This document shows positions 1 through 7,079 of a stretch of 14,796 nucleotides of DNA, piece by piece. The stretch lies in assembly GCA_910592005.1 (NCBI GenBank), contig CAJVPP010002461.1, positions 1 through 14,796 of the forward strand, read 5' to 3'. The notes under the pieces are model-generated. The model worked only from the letters and a program-made list of their open reading frames with translations. It ran no database searches and was not told where the DNA came from. The number at the start of each line of letters is the position of its first letter. Positions within the stretch are counted from its first letter, which is position 1. This DNA comes from Funneliformis mosseae (lineage: Eukaryota; Glomeromycota; Glomeromycetes; Glomerales; Glomeraceae). Both the position numbers and the translations under genes were made by a program.

Positions 1-240
1 GGTGTATTGATGTGGGAAATTTCTAGCGGAATTCCTCCATTTAAAAATTTTACTAGTAAATGTGATCAGGATTTACTTTATTTTAATATCCCTAAAGGAT
101 ACCGTGAAAATACTATAGAAGGCACGCCTGAAGATTATAAGGAACTTTATGAAAAATGTTGGAATTCTATACCCGAAAAAAGACCGAGTATTAAAAAAGT
201 ATTAGAAGAATTTAAAAAAAATGGGTTTTGGAATCGATGA
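1..240 (+). CDS. TKL-type protein kinase, C-terminal lobe (5' end outside window)
   Basis: The frame is open from the first base and encodes the end of a protein kinase C-lobe. It starts 'GVLMWEISSGIPPF', the helix-F region that normally follows the 'D-YSFG' motif. It runs through 'GTPEDYKELYEKCW' and ends 'PEKRPSIKKVLEEF', the conserved Arg-Pro of the final kinase helix. The catalytic loop, DFG and APE motifs lie upstream of the window. The style (MWE-SSG-PPF, CW----KRPS) is that of TKL kinases expanded in arbuscular mycorrhizal fungi; this is family knowledge, not a search result. The frame ends at TGA 238-240, nine codons after an 8-A run. The next frame continues with 'MGFGIDDKDEDN', so the true C-terminus probably lies in 221-478. 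Partner substrates cannot be inferred. Confidence 0.8.
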   Translation, partial: GVLMWEISSGIPPFKNFTSKCDQDLLYFNIPKGYRENTIEGTPEDYKELYEKCWNSIPEKRPSIKKVLEEFKKNGFWNR

Positions 241-478
241 TAAAGATGAAGATAATTCAACTTATGAGTATTCGACTCCTATAGAAACCGAAATAAATAT
301 TAAAAATATTTCGGCTGAAGGTATTGTAATAACAAATTTAATATATTATTGTTTTAAATATACTAATTGCTTTAATCATTATGATGTTTTAATAGAACAA
401 ACCAATGAATTAAATCAACTTTTAGATACGCATGATGATTTAATTAGTAAGTTATTTAAAATACCTTTAGGCGTTTAA
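221..478 (+). pseudogene. Out-of-frame C-terminal tail of the preceding kinase
   Basis: This is an 85-codon open stretch in the frame next to the kinase. It begins 'MGFGIDDKDEDNSTYEYS' and ends 'KLFKIPLGV' before TAA 476-478. It overlaps the end of the kinase frame by 20 bases. If the A-run 214-221 had seven A instead of eight, the kinase would read on as EEF-KK-MGFGI. A hydrophobic-Gly sequence directly after the last kinase helix is what I recall for this fungal family. The tail is acidic and low complexity at its start, with no domain I recognise. It could alternatively be untranslated 3' sequence that is open by chance, but its length, composition and exact abutment favour a frameshifted tail. 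No intron with good GT/AG sites obviously repairs the frame. Confidence 0.55.
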
Positions 479-783
479 AGAAAACAGCATATACTAATAT
501 TATTTATATTTAGTTCCATAATATATGGTTTAAGCAGTAATTGGATATCAATATTAATTTATATAGATTACATCATTTTTATTTTTATTTTTATATTATA
601 TTTTATCATTTTATACTACTTGGATTTGTTAAAAAAAGATGATATTATTCGCTTCATGTAGCATCATATCATTGTTAAATAAATCTCAGTTTAAATCTTA
701 TCGTTATTAAATTTATCAGAAAATTTAAAAATTAATTTTGGGAAATATTGCTTTCATTATTAACTTAATAAGAAAAAATATTT
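479..783. other. Intergenic, AT-rich; 3' flank of the first kinase
   Basis: No coding frame, RNA gene or repeat of note is visible. The sequence is mostly T-rich and would contain the 3' untranslated region and polyadenylation region of the first kinase, but no single signal stands out. Confidence 0.5.
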
Positions 784-950
784 GAAGTTTCACTTCTTCG
801 ACATAATACTTAATAGATATTCGGCACGAAGTGCCGAATAACTATTATATTGGGAAAATCAAATTTGATTCCCAATATTATTAGTTTCTTTATAGGTAGC
901 GGTAGTTATTCGGCTCGAAGTGCCGGATAAGTTATTTATCCGGTGTCCCG
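784..950. repeat. Cluster of GC-rich palindromes (four adjacent hairpins)
   Basis: Four inverted repeats lie back to back. (1) 784-788 / 792-796, GAAGT/ACTTC. (2) 818-827 / 831-840, TATTCGGCAC-GAA-GTGCCGAATA, a perfect 10-bp stem with a 3-base loop. (3) 847-856 / 869-878, ATATTGGGAA/TTCCCAATAT, perfect 10 bp, with a self-complementary centre. (4) 923-930 / 936-943, CCGGATAA/TTATCCGG, perfect 8 bp. The 24-base module at 818-841 recurs at 907-930 with two differences, so part of the cluster is a direct duplication. The GC-rich stems stand out sharply from the AT-rich surroundings. This looks like a non-autonomous, palindrome-rich dispersed repeat; a structured RNA is the alternative. No terminal repeats or target duplication were found. 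Confidence 0.6.
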
Positions 951-1130
951 TGATTAAGCTATTGTTTACTATTTACTATTTTTATATCACATATAATAGC
1001 GCCCTTATTTGTTTTTCCTTTAGGATGTTTAAAGGTTTCTGATAAGTTTATGCCGTTCTATATCATTCATGACGTGACACAGTAATTCATGCATCGATTA
1101 ATATCAAAATCAAATTATTGTCCAATTCAT
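951..1130. other. Spacer between two hairpin regions
   Basis: This short stretch has intermediate GC and no recognisable gene. It may belong to the same dispersed element as the palindromes on either side, but nothing in the sequence proves that. Confidence 0.35.
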
Positions 1131-1184
1131 AATGACGATCAGTTAGATTTAGCCTAACGTGGCTAAATCTGACCGATCATCATT
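1131..1184. repeat. Long hairpin, 24-bp arms with 6-base loop
   Basis: The left arm 1131-1154 and right arm 1161-1184 are inverted copies with 21 of 24 positions paired and a 6-base loop (TAACGT, 1155-1160). The core GATTTAGCC/GGCTAAATC is perfect. All three differences are transitions. Read as RNA from the + strand they give one G-U pair and two A-C mismatches; from the - strand they give two G-U pairs and one A-C mismatch, so the - strand RNA would fold slightly better. It is too long and GC-rich to be expected by chance in DNA of this composition. It may be a miniature inverted-repeat element or a precursor-like small-RNA hairpin. Confidence 0.6.
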
Positions 1185-1190
1185 AGCAAG

Positions 1191-1209
1191 CACAATAACG
1201 ATTATCGTG
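1191..1209. repeat. Short hairpin next to the long hairpin
   Basis: CACAATAA (1191-1198) and TTATCGTG (1202-1209) pair at seven of eight positions around a CGA loop, and a T-run follows at 1212-1217. It begins six bases after the end of the 1131-1184 hairpin, so the two are probably one structural unit. Confidence 0.4.
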
Positions 1210-2656
1210 TGTTTTTTATGATGTTAAGTTCATTTCATTCTCTTTCTCGTCAATTATACTAAATTTTTGAAAAATGAAAGAACCATTTTAAGAAAGGCAA
1301 ATTTGTTTACAAAATTTTTATTTTTAGGCGAATTATACTGGAAAGAAATCTAAACAAACTTCTTGATACATAATAAAAGACGAATTGCAACATTTATATG
1401 CTAAAAAACTATATTCAAAATATGGAAATTTTTAATGATAATGCATCTTTGAAAATATTTTGATTTTTTATTATCCTTAATATTGAAAAATATAGATGAA
1501 AGTTCTTTTTCAACCACTATAAATACTAAATGATATTCTAAAATTACAGTTGATAAAAATTTAATTATTTCAGTAGGTGTCCTATTCTGCATAATTGAAT
1601 AAATTATCTACTTGTTAGAAAAAATTTTTTTGGGATATTTATTAATTATCTCCCTTGAAAACAATGATCATTTAAAATCTAAACTAAAATTAGGCGATGG
1701 GATTTTTTGAAATTTTTACAGTTAGTACAATGTTCCATATTTACTATTTTACACTTAATTATTTTATTATGTTTGAAGACTGAAATAAGATACTTGATAT
1801 TAATAAAAGTATAAAAACAAGCATTATTTATAGTTTATTTATTAGTGTAGCTAATTTTCATATAAACTCCGTGATATCAAAAAATATTAAAAAACAAGAT
1901 CGTCTACATCATATGGGTGAGCACGATAATAAAAATTAACGAACTAATGATTGATGGAATATAGTTACTGTAATTGTTATCAAATTAAAAAAAAATGTTA
2001 TTTTATAACTTAAAATTCACTTATATTTATCAATAATTTATACTATTATTTTACTAACTCTTTTTTTTAATCTATTATATATTTCATATTACTACCAGAC
2101 AGTACATAGCGATTTTGAATTGATACATTGAGAACTGCCTATTATTCAAGAACAATAGTAATAGTTGCAGAAGTGCTTAATAAATCATACTTTTCGCGAA
2201 AACATTAACCGCAAGAAAAATGTGAAAATTTTATTCCAGAAGTATATTTCGTATCATTTATATGAACAAACATTGGTTATGCCAAAAATAGAAAACCATA
2301 TCACTCTTATCTCATATGAAAAAAAATTTTTTATTAGCATTTAAACAATCGATATTTTAAGAGAAAGTGCATTTTCAAATTATTTTACAAATAATTGTTG
2401 GAATTTTCATAGGACCAATTCAAAATTTCTGATAAATTTAGATTATTTTAATTTTGACGAAAATCCTAATTTATGGTAATGCAAAATCTGGAAAATTATA
2501 GCTGATAAAGCAAATGATTTTAAATTTATTAGATCATCACTGAAAAAAGAGTTCATAATATAATTTAATCTAATTTTATGGAATATACACTTAAAACTCC
2601 TTTTTGATAAAATATGACATTAATTACCTTTTGGTTTTAAAAAAAAAAAAATGTAA
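1210..2656. other. Intergenic, AT-rich, no supported gene
   Basis: Stops are dense in all six frames and the longest open stretches are of the length expected by chance at this AT content. One - strand frame (1401-1592, extendable through stops to about 1740) contains a CxxC and a later His-Cys pair, but I do not consider it supported. An A-run occupies 2639-2651. No RNA gene was seen. Confidence 0.5.
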
Positions 2657-3359
2657 CGCGACAAAATTAAAAAGATCTGTATCAATATTACAATTAGCGA
2701 TTCAATTTTATTAAATTATAATTTCGCCAGATTTATAAAAAATCCGGATGGTACTTTGAACCCGGACCTGAACATCATTCAGAAATGGTTTCGTCCGTGT
2801 ACTACCTAATCAAATCAAGAATCCAAGAAAGTAATGTTTAAGTACATTTAGGGACGACTGAATTTAACAGATTTATTAGTCACTTCGAATTTGATTGGCT
2901 CTTCACCGAACAAGTATGTATTAAGACAATATGTAGGTCTACGTGTGGTATTTCATAAGATGATGTCAGTGAAAATGTTTTATCCATTTAATTTAGTGAA
3001 ATCAATGTGATATTCATTCTTATTCATTTTCATTATGAATGTTCAAACATATGGAATTATCTAGGAACTTAGGTGACATTAATGAAAGTGCGACGAATTT
3101 CCTATTTCGTATCCAGATCTGATAAATATTAAACCATGCTGCAATCCAATCTTTTCAAAAATGAACGTTGCGTTCGTATATTATTATTAGTTACGTTTCG
3201 AGCAATTAATGCGAGAAAAAGGTTTTAAATAAGATGTGATTTGGAATGGGATGGATTATATAGTATGAGATAAGTGCAAGCAACTGTGAAGAGACAATGA
3301 CGGGTCATATACTTGTAATACAGTAGAACCTTTTCACATGTTATTATTTAAAATTAGAT
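2657..3359 (+). pseudogene. Decayed, unrecognised coding sequence (GC-richer island)
   Basis: GC rises to about 30-43% per 60-base line against roughly 20% in the flanks. One frame reads protein-like for about 700 bases. It is open from 2657 to a stop at about 2813 and includes 'FARFIKNPDGTLNPDLNII' followed by 'QKWFRPC'. After stops at about 2813 and 2849 it is open again to about 3007 ('TDLLVTSNLIGSSPNKYVL', 'MFYPFNLVKSM'). Later it gives 'FEQLMREKGFK', 'DVIWNGMDYIV' and 'RDNDGSYTCNTVEPFHMLL', separated by single stop codons. About ten stops interrupt it, with no frame change needed. I do not recognise the family; a dead transposon or a decayed lineage-specific gene are both possible. A second frame (2722-2838) is also open and looks fairly protein-like, so the frame choice rests on persistence over the whole island. 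Confidence 0.4.
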
Positions 3360-4453
3360 GATCACGACACGATCAAATTTGTCATTGTTACTGAAGTAAG
3401 TGATATGAGCGACATCGTAAGAATTTTTATTTTTTTGTTTTATTTACTGACAAGTGCAAGAGGTAAATAAAGGGCATCATTGTTCGGAGCGAAACGTAGG
3501 ACATTATACTTATAGGAAAAAGTGTGAAAATTGATATGTCACGTGAGGATTTCCGTTTGTCACAACGCCTCTAAAATTGATCAAAATCAAAATAAAATTT
3601 ATTAATTATCGGAATGGTCAAAATAGTCCAAATAGGCTGATTAAATAGTATAAACTTAATTAATAAATATTTTGTTATTTCATTTACCAATTGTAAATTC
3701 TTAAAATAAATATATAAATTTCGCTCCGGTTTCCGTTTCCTAGTAGATTTACAAAACTATGTCAAGTCATATAGTAAAATTTATTGTAGATTTTTTTTTG
3801 TAATTGATTATAGTTATATAATAAATAAACTTAATAAATTTCTTAATATATCGACATGTTTTCTTTTTGATAACTTTGAACTCTTCTTATTATTGATCTT
3901 CCAAATTCTGCAAGGCTTCGAATAACTATCTTTCATGTGACAGTTCGCTTTTCTTAATAAAAAAAACCATTCTCATCTGAAAAATAATAAATTAATCATT
4001 TTTTTGTAAGAAACTATTTTTTGGGGGGGCTTTTTCTAGGCTTTTTCAAAATTTCAAAAAGGTAACTGTCACGTCATTTTTTAAGTTATTGTGTATTCTA
4101 TTAATTTTTTAGTCTTAAATACAAGTTATTGAATTTCAATGGGAAGAATTTCAAGCTGTGCTTTTCAATCAGAATAAGCACGTGAAATACAAGCTCAAAA
4201 GCTAAAGGCACAGGAAATTAACCTTATGATGTTGACGAAGTCAACCAAAATTTTTCATAAATACTTCATTAATAATTAATACTGTAATTTCTGCATGAGA
4301 AATTTTTTTCGAAAATAAAACTAATTTACATATATTTAGACATCAATTGAATTAATAACTTGTATATTGTATAGGTTATAGTGACGCCTTTCTGGAGTAA
4401 TTCAAGTTAATCTTGTGCAGATCTTTACCATTTCTAGGGTTCTAGATACCGGA

Positions 4454-4474
4454 TTTTTTTTTTTTTTTTTTTTT
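4454..4474. repeat. T21 homopolymer
   Basis: Twenty-one consecutive T follow directly after GGGTTCTAGATACCGGA. The preceding bases loosely resemble a polymerase III B box (GGTTCGANTCC). I could not find a matching A box or cloverleaf, so this is only a homopolymer with a suggestive context. Confidence 0.6.
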
Positions 4475-5031
4475 AAAAGTTCAATATTTTTACCACATTT
4501 CCGTCAAGATGACTTTTTGCATGTATAATTCGCATAATGTCTAAAAAAAAAAAGAACAAATTTACGAGGTGATTATCGCAAGTCGCTGTAATAGCTGCGC
4601 CATAATTACAAAGGTAATTAAAGAACTACGCTGTCATTCATAAGAAAGTAGATTTAACTTTACATATTTTTTAAATTTTAAAAAAATCATTTTATCGAAA
4701 CGATTTCTAGGGAATAAACTGATATAATTTTATCATTATAAACGTTTAATAAAATAAATTTAGAAAGTAATTTCGCAATAAATTCTTTTACATTATTAGT
4801 TTTTCTATTTATCATGAAACATACATCAAAATATTTAAATTGCAATATTATAATTTCTTTTTTTGATATAATAAAAACGTTAGATACCAGAAGGATGAGT
4901 TGACTCTTTTTTATTTAATAATACTCAAATTTCCTTATATGGACTAAGAGGTTTAAAAACAACAATCGTATTGTTTAACAATGATACCTTTTTTTATAAA
5001 GATCATCATTTAAAATTTTCATAGTAAATCA

Positions 5032-5045
5032 TTTCTTTTCTTTAG
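5032..5045 (+). promoter_or_regulatory. Pyrimidine tract ending in AG before the Sel1 start codon
   Basis: TTTCTTTTCTTTAG lies ten bases upstream of the ATG at 5056. It fits a CT-rich fungal promoter element or the 3' splice site of a 5'-leader intron. The sequence does not distinguish them and no convincing donor was identified. Confidence 0.25.
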
Positions 5046-5055
5046 CCTCGTAATC

Positions 5056-6627
5056 ATGTCAAAAACTGAAGCGGAACATGATGTTATTTCAGAAATTATT
5101 AATCCGACAGATGATATTAAAACGCTAATCGATAAATTATTTATACTATTAATTAAATCACAAGATGAATATAAAAGTTTTGAAGAAACGAAGCATTTTA
5201 TTAATAAATGCGTTACTATTTCTACTCAATCAACCGACGCTATTTTTAACTGGCTTAAAATAAATCAAAATGTATCAAAAAATGTCTTCTTTCTTGGAAT
5301 TTTTTATTATTTTAATCTGATTAGTCTAAAAGACAATAATAATGAAGGATTTATATACTTCCAAAAAGCAGCAAGTGATTATCCTATTATGCAATTATAT
5401 TTAGGTAGATGCTATTCCGAAGGATTTGGAATTGAAGTTAACAATGAATTAGCAATTTATTGGTATCAAAAAGCTGCTGAAAATAATTATTCAAATGCAC
5501 AATTTGAACTTGCAATATTATATGAAACAGAAAAAAATTTTGAAAAGGCCTTTTATTGGTATCAAAAAGCTGCTGAAAATAATAATGCTTATGCACAATT
5601 TAATCTTGCAGATTTATATTATAAGGGTGAAGGAACAGAAAAGAATTTAGAAAAAGCCTTTTATTGGTATCAAAAAGCTGCTGAAAATAACTATGTAAAA
5701 GCACAAGTGAATTTTGCAAATTTATATTATATTGGTGAAGGAATAGAAAAGAATTTAGAAAAAGCCTTTTATTGGTATCAAAAAGCTGCTAAAAATAATA
5801 ATGCAAAAGCACAAGTGAATCTTGCAAATTTATATTATTTTGGTGAAAAAACTAAAAAGAATATAGAAAATGCTTTTTATTGGTATCAAAAAGCTGCTAA
5901 AAATAATGATGCTTATGCACAATTTAATCTTGCAAATTTATATTATAATGGTGAAGGAATAGAAAAGAATATAGAAAAAGCCCTTTATTGGTATCAAAAG
6001 GCTGCTGAAAATGGTCAAATAACTGCTCAAATTAATCTTGCATATTCATATAATTTTGGTAAAGGAATAGAAAAGAATTTTAAAAAATCCTTTTATTGGT
6101 ATCAAAAAGCTGCTGAAAATAATAATGCAAATGCACAATATAATCTTGCAATATTATATGAAAGTGGTAAAGGAACAGAAATAAATACAGAAAAGGCTTT
6201 TTATTGGTATCAAAAAGCTGCTAATAATAATAATGCAAATGCACAATTTAATCTTGCAATGTTATATGAAACAGAAAAAAATACAGAAAAAGCCTTTTAT
6301 TGGTATCAAAAAGCTGCTGAAAATGGACAACTACATGCACAAAATAATCTTGCAAATTTATATTATAATAGTAAAGAAACAGAAAAAAATATAGAAAAAG
6401 CCTTTTATTGGTACAAAAAGGCTGCTGAAAATGGTCAATTAAATGCACAATATAATCTTGCAAATTTATACAATTTTGGTAAAGGAACAGAGAAGAATAT
6501 AGAAAAAGCTTTTTATTGGTATCAAAAATCTGCTGAAAATAATTTTATAGATGCACAATATAATCTTGCAATATTATATTATAATGGTGAAGGAATAGAA
6601 ATAAATATAAAAAAGGCTTTTTATTAG
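5056..6627 (+). CDS. Sel1-repeat protein, N-terminal part, ended by a nonsense codon
   Basis: This is a 523-residue frame starting at ATG 5056 ('MSKTEAEHDVISEI'). Residues 1 to about 95 form a helical region without repeats. A diverged repeat ('FIYFQKAASDYPIMQLYLGRCYSEGFGIE') follows, then eleven close copies of a 36-residue (twice 32-residue) unit with consensus AFYWYQKAAENNNANAQFNL followed by A-LYYNGEGTEKNIEK. This is the Sel1-like (SLR/TPR-related) helix-pair motif, generally a protein-binding scaffold in signalling or protein quality control. There is no signal peptide or membrane segment. The frame ends at TAG 6625-6627, exactly where every other unit has the Trp codon TGG, and repeats continue in the same frame afterwards. 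So this is a truncated part of a larger gene (5056-8404), not a natural C-terminus. It may still be expressed as a free scaffold. Confidence 0.85.
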   Translation: MSKTEAEHDVISEIINPTDDIKTLIDKLFILLIKSQDEYKSFEETKHFINKCVTISTQSTDAIFNWLKINQNVSKNVFFLGIFYYFNLISLKDNNNEGFIYFQKAASDYPIMQLYLGRCYSEGFGIEVNNELAIYWYQKAAENNYSNAQFELAILYETEKNFEKAFYWYQKAAENNNAYAQFNLADLYYKGEGTEKNLEKAFYWYQKAAENNYVKAQVNFANLYYIGEGIEKNLEKAFYWYQKAAKNNNAKAQVNLANLYYFGEKTKKNIENAFYWYQKAAKNNDAYAQFNLANLYYNGEGIEKNIEKALYWYQKAAENGQITAQINLAYSYNFGKGIEKNFKKSFYWYQKAAENNNANAQYNLAILYESGKGTEINTEKAFYWYQKAANNNNANAQFNLAMLYETEKNTEKAFYWYQKAAENGQLHAQNNLANLYYNSKETEKNIEKAFYWYKKAAENGQLNAQYNLANLYNFGKGTEKNIEKAFYWYQKSAENNFIDAQYNLAILYYNGEGIEINIKKAFY

Positions 6628-7073
6628 TATCAAAAAGCTGCTGAAAGTAATAATACAAATGCACAATTCAATCTCGCAATATTATATGAAACAGAAAAAA
6701 ATTTAGAAAAAGCCTTTTATTGGTATCAAAAAGCTGCTGAAAATAATTGTACAAATGCACAAATTAATCTTGCAAATTTATATAATTTTGGTAAAGGAAC
6801 AGAAAGGAATATAGAAAAGGCTTTTTATTGGTATCAAAAAGCTGCTGAAAATAATGATATTAATGCACAATTTAATCTTGCTAATTCATATATTATTGGT
6901 AAAGTAAAAGAGAAAAATATAGAAAAAGCCTTTTATTGGTATCAAAAAGCTGCTAAAAATAATAATGCAAATGCACAATTTAATCTTGCATATTTATATA
7001 TAAAGGCAAAGGAATAGAAAAGGATTTACAAAAGTCAATTTATTGGTATCAAAAAGTTATACAAAATGAAAAT
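5347..7073 (+). repeat. Tandem Sel1-like coding repeats, 108/96-bp units
   Basis: The Trp codon of the 'YWYQKAA' motif gives a ruler. It falls at 5461, 5557, 5665, 5773, 5881, 5989, 6097, 6205, 6301, 6409, 6517, 6625 (TAG), 6721, 6829, 6937 and 7044. Spacings are 96, six of 108, 96, three of 108, 96, two of 108, then 107. The three 96-bp units share the variant 'LYETEKN', which lacks the Gly-x-Gly turn. Unit cores are nearly identical at DNA level, so the array has been homogenised by unequal exchange or gene conversion. Units starting at 6097 and 6205 resemble those starting at 6517 and 6625 ('QYNLAILY' with 'EIN', then the short unit), suggesting a block duplication. Confidence 0.9.
6628..7017 (+). 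pseudogene. Sel1 repeats continuing after the nonsense codon
   Basis: The same frame as the Sel1 gene stays open for 129 codons after the TAG: 'YQKAAESNNTNAQFNLAILY', a second unit with 'NLYNFGKGTERNIEK', a third with 'NSYIIGKVKEKNIEK', and a fourth broken near 6997-7002. There, TTATATATAAAGGC stands where the other units have TTATATTATAAxGG, one T short. The original frame then hits TAG 7015-7017, while the next frame completes the unit ('KGKGIEKDLQKSIYWYQKV') and runs without a stop into the kinase part. It has no start codon of its own, so it is translatable only by read-through. Confidence 0.8.
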
Positions 7074-7079
7074 ATAATC

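Larger units (their letters stand above)
3360..5055. other. Intergenic; upstream flank of the Sel1-kinase locus
   Basis: No intact gene is visible. There is a G7 run (4023-4029) followed by a duplicated GGCTTTTTC (4028-4036 and 4039-4047), a 6-bp perfect hairpin GTTGAC-GAA-GTCAAC (4231-4245), and a 21-T run (4454-4474). A short stretch near 4138-4270 reads 'REIQAQKLKAQEINL' after one stop and may be a scrap of old coding sequence, but it is too short to call. A pyrimidine tract ending in AG at 5032-5045, ten bases before the next gene's ATG, could be part of the promoter or the acceptor site of an intron in the 5' leader. Confidence 0.45.

Noticed and set aside
1401..1592. - strand frame 'MQNRTPTEIIKFL...' with an upstream CxxC and His-Cys, reminiscent of a BED-finger hAT transposase relic
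   Set aside because: Open stretches of this length are expected by chance at this AT content, several stops interrupt the link to the Cys residues, and no transposase core motif follows.
2348..2610. Frame reading 'ILRESAFSNYFTNNCWNFH' with three stops
   Set aside because: The run lengths between stops are ordinary for this AT content and no family is recognised.
2722..2838. Alternative frame in the decayed island ('SGWYFEPGPEHHSEMV')
   Set aside because: It looks protein-like but is short and does not continue, whereas the neighbouring frame stays readable over the whole island.
3485..3728. 10-base inverted pair CGGAGCGAAA / TTTCGCTCCG as element ends
   Set aside because: There is no extension beyond ten bases, no target duplication and nothing inside.
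3937..4072. 9-base inverted pair GTGACAGTT / AACTGTCAC as terminal repeats
   Set aside because: It is too short and unextended; chance pairing is likely across a window this long.
6248..6463. Open frame on the - strand
   Set aside because: It is the mirror of the Sel1 coding repeats; its own periodicity is just theirs.
5347..7073. Regular short direct repeats that superficially resemble a CRISPR array
   Set aside because: The unit is 108/96 bp, keeps a reading frame and encodes Sel1-like helices, and there are no spacers.
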